Positions 1 to 12,250 of a stretch of 64,000 bases of DNA are shown here, piece after piece. The notes beneath the pieces were generated by a model. It saw only the letters and a program-made list of their open reading frames with translations. It did no database searches and was not told the origin of the DNA. Each line of letters begins with the position of its first letter. The first letter of the stretch is position 1. This DNA is from Apoda limacodes (taxonomy: Eukaryota; Arthropoda; Insecta; Lepidoptera; Limacodidae): NCBI GenBank assembly GCA_946406115.1, contig OX291545.1:17126001-17190000 (forward strand), written 5' to 3'. The translations under genes were made by a program, and so were the position numbers.

Positions 1-140
1 CTTGTCATAACTTTTTTATTAGAGGAAACAAAATAGTAAGATTGGATTCTGGTAACAATCACAATGGAGTAGCTATTTATTTATGGAACACACTAAATTT
101 TAAGAAACTTGATACATTTTATGATGACTCTTTATAAAAT

Positions 141-815
141 ATAGCTATACAATTAAGTTTTGCTAATAAAGATATTACTTTAGTCACTTTTTGCAGTCCT
201 AAGCAATGTGCTCCTTCTTTTAGTAAAGCCAAATTAGATAACTTATTTAATAGCCTTCCAGAACCCATGATAGTAGCTGGAAATTTTAATGCTTTGCATA
301 CAGTATGGGGCTGCGACTCTTCAGATGGCGGAGGAAATGATGTACTGCAAAGTGTTGATGACTTCAGTCTTGTTATCCTTAATAATGGCGACAAGACTAC
401 AGTAGGTTCTCGTATGTGGCGCCAAAATGCTCTTGATATAACAATAGTTTCCCCATCGTTATCTCTTTCCTCAGAATGGTATGTTGGTGATGATCCTTTA
501 GGTAGCTATCACTTTCCTGTAATATCAAAATTTTATTTTAATTGTTTCAATTTTAACCTTCCTAGTAATAATTTAAGATTTTCTACAAATAGTCATTTAA
601 TAGACTGGTCCAATTATACTGAATATATTCATAATTTGTTACATGATTTTCAGTTTAACTTAAGTGATCCCCTAAAATCATATGATGAATTAACAAATTT
701 ATTTAAATTAGCTATTCACAAGTCTACTCCCTCTCAGTATCATAATAGTAACCCGAATACATCTAACAGACCATGCAAAAAGTTATCTTTGCCCTGGTGG
801 TGGTGGTCATAGATG
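141..815 (+). pseudogene. LINE endonuclease domain (AP/EEP type), broken
   Basis: The frame containing 267-812 reads open back to 141. It shows the EEP-nuclease pattern GNFNALHTVWG (normally GDFNAHH..WG), then a LNNGD segment, ALDITIVS and GSYHFPV (normally GSDHFP). The first catalytic Asp of GDFN reads as Asn here, and Asp of GSDH reads as Tyr, so activity is unlikely. An in-frame stop lies just upstream of 141, and a frame change follows a Trp run near 800. Confidence 0.75.
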
Positions 816-900
816 TACTGAAGCCGTAACTAATTCTAAAAATGCTTACATTGCATTTAAAAGTGATCCTACAGAGGAAAATTATGTATACTTTAAGAAA

Positions 901-2460
901 ATGCAAGCATACAAAAAGCTTATTTTAAAAAAAGAAAGATTTAAGTTGGATCAATTCTGTGAATCTATAAACAGGAACACACCTTTATCTTTAGTATGGA
1001 ATAAAATAAGAAAGTTTTATAAAACCTATACTCCTAGCATCAATATAACAAATACCAACTCTGAATGGGCACAGGACATTTTACACAAGTACACATCAGA
1101 CACAGTTGAACTCCCTTTCTCAGCTACTTCTTCAACAAATATTTCAAATTTACAATATCTCAATAAGCCCTTCTCCTTTAATGAATTTAATGCAGCATGT
1201 GACTCAAGAAAAGACACTACAAGTGGTCTATATGGTTTATCTTATTAAGTATTGAAACAACTCAAGCCATGTTGCAGAATAGTTGTTCTAGGCATTTTTA
1301 ATGTATTATGGGATAAGTCAATTATACCTAACAATTGGAAAGTTGATGTAATTCTTCCTGTATTAAAACCGGGCCAAGAGCCTGATTCTCCTGCCTCTTA
1401 TAGACCTATAACACTTACTTCCTGTATGGGTAAAATTTTTGAACAACTTTTAAAGTTACGTTTAGAATTTTACATAGAAAATAACAATCTTTTACTTTCA
1501 AATCAATTTGAATTTAGGCGAGGTAAATCAGCTCAAGAAAGTATTACACATCTGCATCTTGATATATATAATTCCATTAAAATAAAGAGGTTTTAATATG
1601 TATATTTTTTGATATTGTAGGTGCATTTAATAATGTCAATCATCATATTCTTGCATCTGAATTAAAAGCTATTGGTGTACCTGAAAAAATTATACATTAG
1701 GTGTTTAATTTCTTACATAGAAGACAAGTTTTTGTTAAAATAAATCATAATAATGAACTAATTGGGCCCAGATTGTCTCATAAAGGGGTTTGCCAGGGTG
1801 TTATTTTAAGTCCTTTGATTTTTATTCTTTATATTCACAAGCTTAATTCAATATTAGCTCCAACTGTTTAAAATCTACAATATGCAGATGATTTAGTTAT
1901 TTATGCTTCAGGTTCAAGTATTAACTGTGTAGTTGCTGATCTAAACAGTAGTTTAAAAAAATTATCTTCATATTTTTCTTACCTAAATCTAGAAATAAGT
2001 ACAAACAAGACCAAGGTTGTAATATTCAATAAATCAAGACCTTTTAATGTAAAATTATATTATAACAAACATATTTTACAAATAGATCATAATGTTAAAT
2101 TCTTAGGTGTTACATTTACTAAAAATTTGTCATGGACAAAATATGTGGATTCCATTGTATGTAAAGCATCTAGAGCATTCAATATTTTAAAAGCAATTGC
2201 TAAAACATACTGGGGTGCTGACCCAAAAATCTTACTTATGTTGTACAAGTCCCTTGTTCGTAGCCATTTTCAGTATGCATATTTATGCTTTGGATCACTT
2301 AGAAAAATATGTCATACGATGTGTTACAGAATAATAACTTGCGACTTATCACTGGTTCTATGAGGACATCTCCCATCATATCTTTGCAAACAGAGTGTAA
2401 TATTTATCCATTATCTTTAAGATTTAAATATATTAAAAACCGTTTCCTAAGTAAGTTATT
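901..2460 (+). pseudogene. LINE reverse transcriptase, broken in several frames
   Basis: Successive frames give the RT blocks in order. YRPITLTSCMGKIFEQLL lies near 1400, QFEFRRGKSAQES near 1505, and a motif A FDIVGAFNNVNHH near 1608. GVCQGVILSPLIF lies near 1790, and the catalytic box YADD is intact at 1881-1892. Thumb sequence KFLGVTFTKNLSWTKYV follows near 2100. At least three stops and frameshifts interrupt the frame. Confidence 0.8.
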
Positions 2461-2573
2461 ATCTTTACAAGATCATCCATTAAACAAAAAAATTCTTCAT
2501 TATTATAATTGTTTTTTACCTTTGAATGAATCAGTCCCATTTATATTAGAAGATTTCTCAGAAATTATACAAT

Positions 2574-3322
2574 ATGGAGAACTTTACGACATATATAGAG
2601 CAAAAGACCATTGGCCATGCTATAAAAGCTCATATGATAGTAAATTTTGCGGATATTGAAGTTATTATTCATAAAGATTTTAAATGTAAAGAAGATGTCT
2701 ATGAACAAATCTCTCGTTACTCGAACTATACCTGCATATACACTGATGGGTCAAAGAAAGACAATAAGATATCTTATACTTTTTACATCCCTCGCATGAA
2801 AATTGGACATGGTAAGAAGCTGCCAGAAGTTATTAGCATTTACACAGCTGAGTGCTTAGCAATTTTTTTTGCACTTCAGGATAAACAGGAGCATAAAGAC
2901 ATTTATTCACATTGTTTGATTATATCAGACTATGAGTGTCCTGTTGTCGATTCGAAATTGTAAACTGAGCACTAAGCTATATAATGTATGAAATAAATAG
3001 AATATGGAAGATTCTTTTGGAACAAAATATAGATATTACATTTATGTGGACTCCTTCACACATAGGAGTACTCGGAAATGAACGCGCAGATTATTTAGCC
3101 ACGGCCATTACAAATTATGATCACAGAGTACATGAAAGCGACGATAACTCTTTTGCTAGCAGTATCGCTATACCGCAGTCTGATTTTAATTATGTTTTGA
3201 AGCAAAAAATTCAAAAAGATTGGATACATCATAGAACTCAAATAATAAACAGTGGAAAAGTTTTATGGCATTCTTCTATTTTGAACGATACAATGTTTTT
3301 CACTTTGTATCGTTCAAAATAG
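2574..3322 (+). pseudogene. LINE RNase H domain, split by a stop near 2961
   Basis: RNase H signatures are clear. YTDGSK (Asp at 2745) is followed by YTAECLAIFFAL with the catalytic Glu. ISDYE supplies the next Asp. WTPSHIGVLGNERADYLA supplies the final His/Asp region. A stop at 2961 separates the third and fourth blocks. A 25-bp inverted duplication at 3269-3329 disrupts the downstream coding sequence. Presence of this domain separates the element from the jockey-type copies elsewhere in the window. Confidence 0.8.
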
Positions 3323-3329
3323 AAGAATG
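3269..3329. repeat. perfect 25-bp inverted repeat inside the LINE
   Basis: Arms 3269-3293 and 3305-3329 are exact reverse complements, with an 11-base loop between them. The right arm ends the upstream frame, and the LINE coding sequence resumes just after it. The structure looks like a local inverted duplication. Confidence 0.9.
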
Positions 3330-3409
3330 AATTTCATGGGACGAAAGTTTTATACAACTTTATCTAGATTAAGGCTTGGTCACTGAAAATTAATGCAATA
3401 TTAGCGAGA

Positions 3410-3646
3410 ATGAGAATTATTTCAACATCTATTTGCAATTTCTGCAATACTGAAGATCAAACAATAGACCATATATTTTTTAAGTGTACTTATTTCACGA
3501 TGGCTAGATTAATTATGATTGACGACTTTTTGAATGTTTACAAAAACAGTAGAGATATCCCGCGCTCCATTCAGGATATACTTCCAAACCCTGATACTTA
3601 TCCAATATTATACAAGTTTATAGTTATGACAGGAATTGAACTTTAA
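3410..3646 (+). pseudogene. LINE C-terminal Cys/His (zinc-knuckle-like) segment
   Basis: The open frame has a C-x2-C-x4-E-D-x4-D-H-x5-C pattern (CNFCNTEDQTIDHIFFKC), typical of the end of I/R1-type LINE ORF2 proteins. The preceding bases in another frame read FHGTKV-like and SRLRLGH-like, which usually stand just before this motif. This supports one disrupted ORF2. Confidence 0.6.
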
Positions 3647-4034
3647 AGTGAAAAATAAACAACTCGGATTGGATAAACTAAAAAGGACATGGTTTAGGCC
3701 AAATTCTTACATAGATTGGACATTTAACATTTAAAATACATACGACATGGTATACGCCGCTCTATTCAAAGATTAGAAAATTAAACAAATGACTTTGCTT
3801 AGGCCTTTTTTCAACTGGATTCGACATAAGAAACAATAACTTTAGATGGTATAATTTATAAGAAGAAAAATACATCAGACAAGGCTGTATGGACTAAGTT
3901 CTTTGCCTGCCACATTGGCAAATAAAAACAACAACAGCAACAAATAACAAAAAAATTAGGTTATGTTATATTACGATATTTACGATTGACAAATTTTATT
4001 ATTCTGTGTTAAATTTCTTCAGAACCTAACAGAA

Positions 4035-7000
4035 ATGGACCGACCTCAAAACTTTGGTTACAATTATCGCCAGTCAAGTTACTCTCAAACTAATTTTGGA
4101 CCTCGTAGATCATTTCATCAGTCAATGTTTCAACAAAAAACAAAATTAGAAGCATATAACATGGGTTATAATGAAGAATATTGGTGTGAAACGTGTGACA
4201 GAAGCTTTAAGACAAATAGACTTCTTGAAGATCACAAAAAACAACATCAGGTAAGAATTTGGTCAGACTTACTTAATGGGAAAATAGATTTTGCAGTGTG
4301 TTCTTAAGCCCCATATACAGGACACTAGTTCTGCCACTAGTTTTTATTTCTTCTTGGTACAAAGCATATTCTAAAAAAGTGTAAAAATTAAAAATACTAA
4401 CTGGCCCTAAACTATTTTTAGCATGTTTTATTTTGTTTTGTGTTAAAAAAGCCTCTGAGTTTTATTAATACTTGTTGCAGAAATCCAAAATAAAACTTAG
4501 AGGCATATCCTACATAGTTTATAACCAGTTCTTGGCTTAAATTTAGTATACATCCCCACGATATCGCGGCTCATGTTTTTTTTTAGAAAGGTCTATTTAT
4601 TGGTAGTTTAACTGCAAGGTTTCAGCTTGAGGAAATAAATAGTTTTTTAGTTATGAATTTTTGAAATTGCTTGACTGGGTTAGTTTCATGCTGTCTGTTT
4701 CTGTACTATGGAAAAATGTGTTTGCTATCCTGCTCTCAATGTTACCTGAGTTGGGATAGACCCAATAAAAAAAAATTTTTTTTTTGCTGCTCTCCTGCCT
4801 TAACATTCGTGGTTTTTTTTTTCTACCCAGAAATCTTGTTAGGGCACCCCAATGACAGTTGAGTTAGGTTAGAAGGTTAAGGCAGGAGTGTAACGAAGTC
4901 TTGGTCTGCCCTATCCCTAGAGTGTTTTTAGAGCCTGGAGGCGTTGGAGGGAGAGCAGCCCCTTTGCCCTCTCATATCAAAGACACAGGTATTTATATAA
5001 AAAAACTGGCCCAGTGGCCAAGAAAAGGAAGGGGTTCTGGGCCCCCTTCTTTTCAGGGGTACCCTCCCCCCCTCCCCCCTCACTTTCAATCCTTAAATAT
5101 GCAGGGGATATTGTATATTTTTACTTTACAAGCCGTTACATTGTCTTTTTCAACTGTGTTTGAACCACGTAAACAATTAAGTATAGTGACTAAAGATAAT
5201 TCTGAGCACAAAACCAAGTTACGTGGCAAGGAGGATATGTTAGGTTGCCTTTATAAATAGTTTTCGATATGGGTGAGCAACTGCATTAGTCGCTGTAGAA
5301 CTTTTTGGGCACATAACCTCAAAATTTTCAAATTTGAATATCTCAAAAAATACAAGTTTCCTCAGCCCCCCTCTTTGCAGGGAGGCTCCTCCCCCTCCCC
5401 CGTCCCGCACCCCCCACCCTTAATTTGTGGGGTAGTATACTAAATTTTAACCAACTGAACAAACATATAAGGGTAAGAGGATGTGATATCTGACTCAAAG
5501 AGTTTCACTAGCTTTTCAGTGAGGAAATGCGACTTATGGTCTATATGGTGGATTTTTCAACAAGATAATTTTTTTTAGATATTGATTTTTTATAAGGTTA
5601 TTCGGTATTTATTTATTTTATTTTTGTATGACCTGTTATAACTAGTTAGTACTTTTTCCTCTTATCCTCAATATGCTTTATCTGAAGAAGGAATAAAAAG
5701 TACCTGGTAGCAGAGCTTGTGTGCAGTATAGGGTCTTAGATTGTTCTTTATGTCGGCACATTTATGGCATTACACTAGAGCTGAGGTTTGATCTCAAGAA
5801 AAAAATCCGATATAGAACTATCCGATATATAACCAAAAAAAATTAATGAATGAACTACTAAAATGTATATGATTCACAATTGGGCCTAGCAAATGGCGCC
5901 TTTATCAAAGGAAGGTGCAGTGCTGGTCAAAGAAAAGTCCTCTTTCTTATTTCCGCCACTGTTTTTAGAACTTCTTGAGTTGTAATTTTAAGGCAATATG
6001 TTGATATAAAGTTTATTAATAAGTATTAAAAAATGAGTGCCTCGAAGAAAAGTAAAACATATCATTTTAAATTTTTTTCTTTTGTATGATAAAGCAATAA
6101 ATGCATTCAAAAGTAAATTGCAACTTATGATAGATCATGAAAAGAAAGGATCTAAAACATTTTCCATCTATGAAAGCAAGGATTCCTCAGTAGGATCATC
6201 ATATTTATGAGGCAGAATTATCAAATATTCTAGGTCAATTCGAAACACATTTTTATGATTTCAGTAAATTGGCAAATATCACATCATTTATGAGTTATCC
6301 GTTTTCTTGTAAAAACATTCACGAATTAGCTAATAACTAATTAACCAACTCATGTTCTGTTGAAGGTAAGTTATTGCAGATTTCAACAGATATACATCTC
6401 AAAGCCACAGCATCTGATACAAATTCCTTTTTTTATATCTGAAGATAAATATCCGAATCTAAGGCAAATCACCCTTTAACTGTCGGCAATGTTAGGGCAT
6501 TGTTTCTTAAAAAAGGATAATTAAGTCAAAATATCGCAATCTATTCATTAACGAAAATTTGACATCATGCTTGCACTCAGTAATTACATTAGCACACAGT
6601 AATTATGTACCATCTTATGAAAAGTATGCTGAGGACATGCAGTGCTACGCTTCAACATCCAAAGTCACTCTTTAAAGTTTAATACTAGAGCTCTTTTGTT
6701 TTGTAACACCCAATAAAATTGCCATTTCGAATAATTAAGAGGTTTTTCATTGATATTTTAGAGCAGACCTATACTTACCTAGACTAAAAAATGCATATTG
6801 TGCTGTAAAACTAATATCTATATGTATGCACCCAACCTAGACGACAGTCTGGCATTACACTTGCAGCCCCTCATAGTTGATCAATCATAGTCTAACAATA
6901 TTTAGGTATATCTCCAGCAGTTCAAGTTTGAGAACCACTGCACCAGGGGGTATCTTGGTCAGCCAAAACAAGTTACATATATTTCTATAACATAACACCT

Positions 7001-10000
7001 GAGCCATGTCAAGGCTAAGTAGGCTCTGCGTTTTGTTTGGACATATAACTGGTACAGCCTGTCCCTGCCTAGTGCGTAAATGTATTTAAAAACATTATTG
7101 AGGATTAAAATTCAAATTGATTTGAAAAATAAAATCAATTGTATTGAAACCATTTTTTATTGAATATCAATATCTATAGTTGAAATCAATTTATCCATTA
7201 CTTACTTTTTAGTTCATAAAATCATTTCAACATTTAATTGAGATAATTTTATGAAAGCCTAAATTGTACTTTCGACTTTTAAGTTTGTTCCCCTACCTAA
7301 TACTCAATTTCTCTTATAGTTCAAGAACTGTCAGTCATGAATCATCAGTTTTAGAGTAGCAAGTGGTAAAATGAACATGAACAGCCAGAGACAGAATAAT
7401 ATAATCCTTTTATATCATGCTGTCCCTGGTGGTTCATCTTCATTTTACCACTTATTACTCTTAAACTGATATTAAAGACTTTTATAAACGTCCCTTAGTT
7501 CAGATAAACTACCAGAATCATGTTGTGGCAATGAGCTTTCCCCATTCATATCACGCAAGACTCACTAATGGTTCATGTGAAGACATTTTCTCCATACATT
7601 ACAAAGAAATTTTGTGTCCAGGCACTAGCCTTCTGGGGATTAGAACTGTGAAGATATCCTTTTCTTCCCTCTTTCTTAACATTGATAAATCTCTTTTCTT
7701 ATTGAATGTGTATTTTGCCTTTTTCATATTTTGAGCCTAAGTTATTTTAAACTCACACTTTTTTATTCAAGTAAACTTCTAAATAGCACTTTTAAATTCT
7801 GATGATGAATCAATAATTCATAATTTTATAACCTTTACCTTCAGTATTATATTTGTTTTTACGATGCATTTTGTTAACAGAATAAGACAAGTAAGAAAAA
7901 TATGGCTTACATACATAAGTTTTAGAGGACCAAGTGGCTCAGTGGTAGAATGTGCGGTCACAGATTCAATTCCTCGCACAGGAAACCAATATTGTTGGAA
8001 TGATTTAATTGCAAAGTTGCCTTGACTCTGGTTTCTGCCTATTACAGCAATAGGCTCACTACCAATCACTTTGTGAAATAGAATACCATCAGTGAAACAT
8101 GGCTGTTAGGACCATATGTTCGTAACATATTTGGAGAAAAGTGTTGTGATGATTTTTATTTTGATTTTAACTACCTACTTTTTTTTGCAGAAATGTAATG
8201 TAGATGGATGTCAATTTATTGCCCATCCTAAAGTTATTACTAAGCATATCCAAATGCAACATTCAACAGGAATATATAAAAAAATTGCCAAATTAAATAA
8301 CCCTGATGAAGTTAAGAAATGGCTGGAAGAAAGAAAAAAAAGGTATCCCACAAAACAAAATATAGAAAAAAAGGCTGCAGCATTTAAAGAAAAGGTTGAA
8401 AGAGGAGAGAAAATGGGATTAAAGAGAAATCACAATACAAAAAATTTTAATAATATCAAAAGTTCTAAATTAGGTTGGTCCTATTACTTAATATCATTTC
8501 AACTTTTAGCAGTCGTTCGCACGAGCACTTTCTCAACGCTATTTACGCGAGTAATTTTTAAAGTTTTGAATAGACCTTATTACTCATGCTAGTTAGGGCA
8601 TTAGTTTAAGAAACCGTTTAAATTTGGATCAAGGGCTGATTTTTGGCACAGTGGTTTCGTGGGTGATCTTGAGGCCACAGGAGCCGGTCCGGGGAAGGCG
8701 AGGAGCGGGGGTGGAAGTTTGATTTCGCCGCGTTCCCTTTCGTGACATATATCTCTAATACATATTATATAAGCGTAAGTAACAATGGCAAGGGTGGTAT
8801 CATTTTTGAATAATTCAAAAGTGAGCAATTCATTTTTGAAACAAAAATACTGTCTTCTTACAAATAAAACTTGTTATATTTGGTAAAATATGTAAAATGT
8901 ATATATTTTTTGGAAACATTATGGTAATTTTCTCTTTAGCCATCTGATAGCCTCATTCATCTGCATTCTAGACCTTTAACTTTTTTTTGGAATAAAGTTG
9001 CAAAAAATAAGTGAAAAGAAATTCTCAGTGGCGCGGACTGGCGTATGGCGTGCAGCTCTGTTTTATAAAAACGAAATTTTTACTCACTTTTTGCCACTAC
9101 ATTCCAGTTAACTAAGGACCTATACATATATGTTTTTTGTGATTTTTCATTAAAATTGTTAGTAGAACTTACATTTACCTACTTCATAAAATGATGGTTG
9201 CTATGTTATAATTAGGGTAATTTAGGGCCTTTAGCTCGCTTGAGCAGCAATTGACATATTCGTCTATGTAGGCTGCCAATCGTCATTGACTTTAGTCCAC
9301 TCCCAATCCGATGGACAGGGTAGAATTTGTGTTGCTGACAATTGACCCCTTGAAAGACTGCTTGTAAAAAGTGCTGGTACAAAGAGGCTTTGCTAGGTAT
9401 GAGGTGTACTAGTTGCTGGTCTTTTTAAGTAAATAAATTTTTGGTATTTGTTTACAGTAAAACACGAACTTGATCTGAATCAAAGCAAATAATTTTACAC
9501 AATCATCTTACAAAATCCTCTATATCTTATCGTTTTATAAATATTACCTACCTGTCATACAAAATTATGATTCATTTTTCAACAACCGTTATTGCCTTGT
9601 CTATCCGCTCTTTCGAATTTATTTTTAGATTTTTAAAATCTTGATTAATTTTTGAGATATTACCCCCACTCTTCGCCGCAACCGGAGTGGCTTTCATAGC
9701 CTCCCGGGCTAAATTCATTAAGGACCACCTACAAAACCAGTGCCAACAATCCCCAACGGTCCCCATACATAGTGTTGCACTAATTCCCTGACTATGCTGC
9801 TTGTGTGCGCACGTGGTCACTTGTTACTTATACAAAAAAGCGTCGAGAAATTGCTCGTACAAACGATGGCTTATTGAGTCACAGTTCAAAGTATACTCAT
9901 ATTGTCAGTAAAATGCATAAAAAAAATAGTCTCGTTCAACAGCTAAATGTTTTTGACGTAAGCACTACATGAACACAGACGGTTTCATGAATTATAAAAC

Positions 10001-11496
10001 GTCTAGCTGTTTGAACATGATAATTTTTATAATTTCCTATGAATTTAAAAATCATAAATTTTGATATAATTCATGTGTCACATCTGAACTGATGAAATAA
10101 ACAATGCCAAACCCGCTTAGGTTAATGTTTTTGCAGAGATTAAGTTAACCTCATATAATAATTAACAAACAGGCAAAGATAATGATGCAGATACAGTACA
10201 ATATATTACATTGTCTTTGATTAATATTTCAAACTTTTCCAGTAACTGTTCTAAAACTGTCAAGTATAATGAAATTAACACAACTAATGACGAGGAAAAT
10301 GAAAAGATTATCCGGTTATCAAAATGTATTATTTATAAGTTATAACATGCTCATTGAAAGAAGCTTTTAGTAAGAGGGCAATTACATATGTATTTAACTT
10401 GACACCATTTGGGTCTTTTTTCCTTACCAATCCAACCAATACCACTGCATTTACAGTATTGCTTTTAGCATGATTTGACAGCTAATATTTTTTAGATATC
10501 CCCCAGTAGAAAACTGTAAACAGTAACATTTTTCAGTGTATTATTTGTTAATAAAATAAGAATGTTACTGACGGATGGACTGACTGAGGAAGTCGTTTTT
10601 TAAAGAGTTTTGAAACCTTAAAATTTTTTCAACTGTACAAGTATTATTATATAATATGTATGGGTATAATATTTTATTAATGAACAATATTTTTTTCATT
10701 TTCAGACTTACCGAAAAAGAGGTCTATACAGACAGCCAAGGATCATCACTTCAAAAAATCTATGCGAGATAAAGGGGAAAATAGTAAGAAACCTGAAAAA
10801 TCAACCCAACAATACATTATACCATCTCCAATTGAAACAAGAAAATTAAAACCTTTCACTGGAATCCATAACTTAATAATGGAATCTACTACAAATGAAG
10901 AGACAGAAATAATACAAAATGATTTTTTAATAGAAGATGATGATGATGAGAATATTGTTATTACAGAAATCAATCAAAATCCAACACAACATGAAGAACC
11001 CAAAGTATGTGGAATCTTATCAACCCTCATTTGCAATTATGGATCATCTGATGAAGAGGATATCTTACATACTAATAACTACAATGAAAAGTTTATTAAA
11101 AAAAATGACTTAATTAATCAAACTTCAGGTAATACATCAAAAGATAAAGTCAATTATAGTAATGAAAAGCATAACAATATTACTGCAAGTGATGAAGACA
11201 GTGGACCTGAAGAGAAAAAAGTTATCAAAATAGACGTAAAAGATGTCAATAAACAAGAGCTTTTAACAGAAAATACTGCAAATACAAGACCAAAACAAAA
11301 TACAGTATTGGAGAAAAATAATCAAAATTCAACAAAAAAAAACAGACCTCATTTCACAAAACCTAAACCTAAGAGACCACCATCTACACTACTTCGAAAG
11401 TTACTGTGGAAAGAAATGAGACAAGAACGTAATATGGTACTACAGTGCATAAGGCACATTGTTAAGAATAAATATTTTGACCAAAGTAGTACATAA
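4035..11496 (+). CDS. NUFIP1: NUFIP1, snoRNP assembly factor (3 exons, 429 aa)
   Basis: Exons are 4035-4250, 8191-8473 and 10706-11496. Junctions are CAG|GTAAGA, TTTGCAG|AAA, TTAG|GTTGGT and TTTCAG|ACT. Phases match (0, then 1) and the product is 429 aa. Residues 51-71 form a C2H2 finger (C51, C54, H67, H71), and residues 74-96 form a second (C74, C79, H91, H96) starting at the exon 1/2 junction. Next comes the NUFIP1/Rsa1-type basic helix (about 97-150, including EVKKWLEERKKRYPT), which in other species binds the box C/D core protein 15.5K/SNU13. The middle is acidic and low-complexity. The last 40 residues (LLRKLLWKEMRQERN) resemble the conserved C-terminus of the family. In other eukaryotes the protein acts in the nucleus with R2TP and ZNHIT3 to assemble snoRNPs. 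Introns 1 and 2 are 3.9 and 2.2 kb and carry repeats. The start is the first Met of the open frame; an upstream untranslated exon is possible (TTCTTCAG at 4015-4022). Confidence 0.9.
4308..4390. repeat. short dispersed repeat, copy 1
   Basis: The block with ACTAGTTCTGCCACTAG, followed by ACAAAGCATATT and an A-rich stretch, matches 30895-30985 downstream of MED11. There it reads ACTAGTGCCACCACTGG then ACAAAGCATATTTTAGAAAG. The family is unidentified. Confidence 0.5.
4553..4960 (+). repeat. dispersed repeat shared by NUFIP1 and MED11 introns, copy A
   Basis: This stretch in NUFIP1 intron 1 aligns by eye with 27512-27965 in the MED11 intron. Shared blocks include CGCGGCTCATGTTTTTT-like, TCAGCTTGAGGAAATAAA, GTGTTTGCTATCCTGCTCT, GAGTTGGGATAGACCCA and a GGAGGGAGAGCAGC-like end. 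Each copy has private insertions in the middle. No coding potential was seen. Confidence 0.7.
5030..5445. repeat. C-rich direct repeats in NUFIP1 intron 1
   Basis: Two C-rich blocks lie about 325 bases apart, at 5030-5110 and 5355-5445. They share CCCCCTCTT-like, CAGGG, CCTCCCCC, CCTTAA and GGGGATA/GGGGTAGTATA segments. They look like an old local duplication. Strand asymmetry is strong (runs of C on +). Confidence 0.4.
6033..6940 (+). mobile_element. hAT element remnant, Buster/Charlie-type, in NUFIP1 intron 1
   Basis: From ATG 6033 (MSASKKSK), broken frames read AFKSKLQLMIDHEK near 6100. They continue with FETHFYDFSKL near 6240, a KYPNLR-like block near 6450 and KYRNLFINENLTSCL near 6530. 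The last block is SNYVPSYEKYAEDMQCYAS, ending at stop 6675. This is the C-terminal layout of ZBED5/SCAND3-like hAT transposases. The right terminal repeat GTTTGAGAACCACTG ends at 6940 and matches the Charlie-type terminus CAGTGGTTCTC. I could not find the left terminus, so the 5' boundary is open. Confidence 0.65.
7345..7469. repeat. 50-bp-arm hairpin (small fold-back element)
   Basis: Arms 7345-7394 and 7420-7469 are about 85% reverse complementary (TCAGTTTTAGAGTAGCAAGT against ACTTATTACTCTTAAACTGA), with a 25-base loop. It lies in NUFIP1 intron 1. It is probably a remnant of a miniature inverted-repeat element; no target duplication was recognised. Confidence 0.7.
7923..8060 (+). repeat. 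possible tRNA-derived SINE remnant
   Basis: A box A-like TGGCTCAGTGG lies at 7935-7945 and a box B-like GATTCAATTCC at 7963-7973. The spacing is shorter than in a functional tRNA, and no cloverleaf can be drawn. The unique tail has no A-run that I could define. It is best read as a decayed SINE or tRNA pseudogene in NUFIP1 intron 1. Confidence 0.4.
8474..10705 (+). other. NUFIP1 intron 2, no recognised element
   Basis: The donor is GTTGGT and the acceptor TTTTCAG. The intron contains only short open frames without recognisable protein signatures. A GC-rich patch at 8640-8740 and one at 9660-9800 look like old repeat fragments, but I could not assign them. Confidence 0.5.
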
Positions 11497-12250
11497 ATAA
11501 TTCAAATGATATAGTGTTTTCCATTATTAGATAACTAAAGTCTAAATGCCCCAAAAGTGTATGCTGAAAAAGTTAAATTTTAAATTTTAAGTTGTCTTTT
11601 TACGTTTTGCCATGACCATTCTGGAGATGTGGCCGTATAAAATCAGTGATCATGTATTAACTTCATAGGTTAGGTGTATCAATACATTTTATTGGCTTAT
11701 GTGCTTGTGTTCCGTAGGCACTTCTACGTGGCACGTCCAGTTGTATTATGGGAGATATCTCTTTTTTTTAAACTAAACACACACACGCACAATACAATGG
11801 AGTACCAGCTAATAGGTAAATTAGTAAAGTAATTCAAATGCTTTATTTCTCAAAAATAGGATATCATACCTATCACTTTTTGAAGAAGGTAGCTTGATAC
11901 TATACATAACGGTGACTAATATTTATTACTGAATAAAATAAACTGTCATTTTAATTTCTATGTGATGTATCAATTGAATAAGCAGACAATTTTATTAAGA
12001 ATAGTTTTCTTTATAAAATTTTAGAAACAGTAATTAATTGGGCAACAAACATAATAAATAATTCAATTTAAATTATAGAAAATAATGACTGGGCGACATA
12101 TCTAAATTATACTTTACTATAAAAAAGCTTTTATAGTATTTTAGCTACTACTTGCTGCTATATAAGAATGTATTTTTGGGCACTGTATTGTAAGATTTAT
12201 TATTTGGCATGGCATTGAATTTATGAAAATGGCTTTGCAAAGGTGCGTGT
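11497..12250. other. NUFIP1 downstream region, nothing recognised
   Basis: AT-rich sequence follows the NUFIP1 stop and must contain its 3' UTR. AATAAA-type hexamers occur near 11932 and 12053, but none can be chosen as the poly(A) signal. There is no coding signal. Confidence 0.4.

Larger units (their letters stand above)
1..3950 (+). mobile_element. I-clade non-LTR retrotransposon (LINE), degraded
   Basis: A LINE runs off the left window edge. In order it has an AP-type endonuclease, a reverse transcriptase, an RNase H domain and a C-terminal cysteine/histidine motif. It ends in an A-rich tail (AAATAAAAACAAC and following, about 3920-3950). The endonuclease-RT-RNase H order fits I-group LINEs. 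The reading frame is broken by several stops and shifts (near 810, 1248, 1596, 1700 and 1870), so the copy is dead. It lies immediately upstream of NUFIP1. The exact clade within the I group was not tested. Confidence 0.85.

Noticed and set aside
7935..7973. Functional tRNA gene
   Set aside because: Box A and box B-like sequences exist, but spacing is too short and no acceptor stem pairs. It was kept only as a possible SINE remnant.
9572..9820. 82-residue minus-strand frame in NUFIP1 intron 2
   Set aside because: No motif, no poly(A) signal and no support in neighbouring frames. It is probably old repeat debris.
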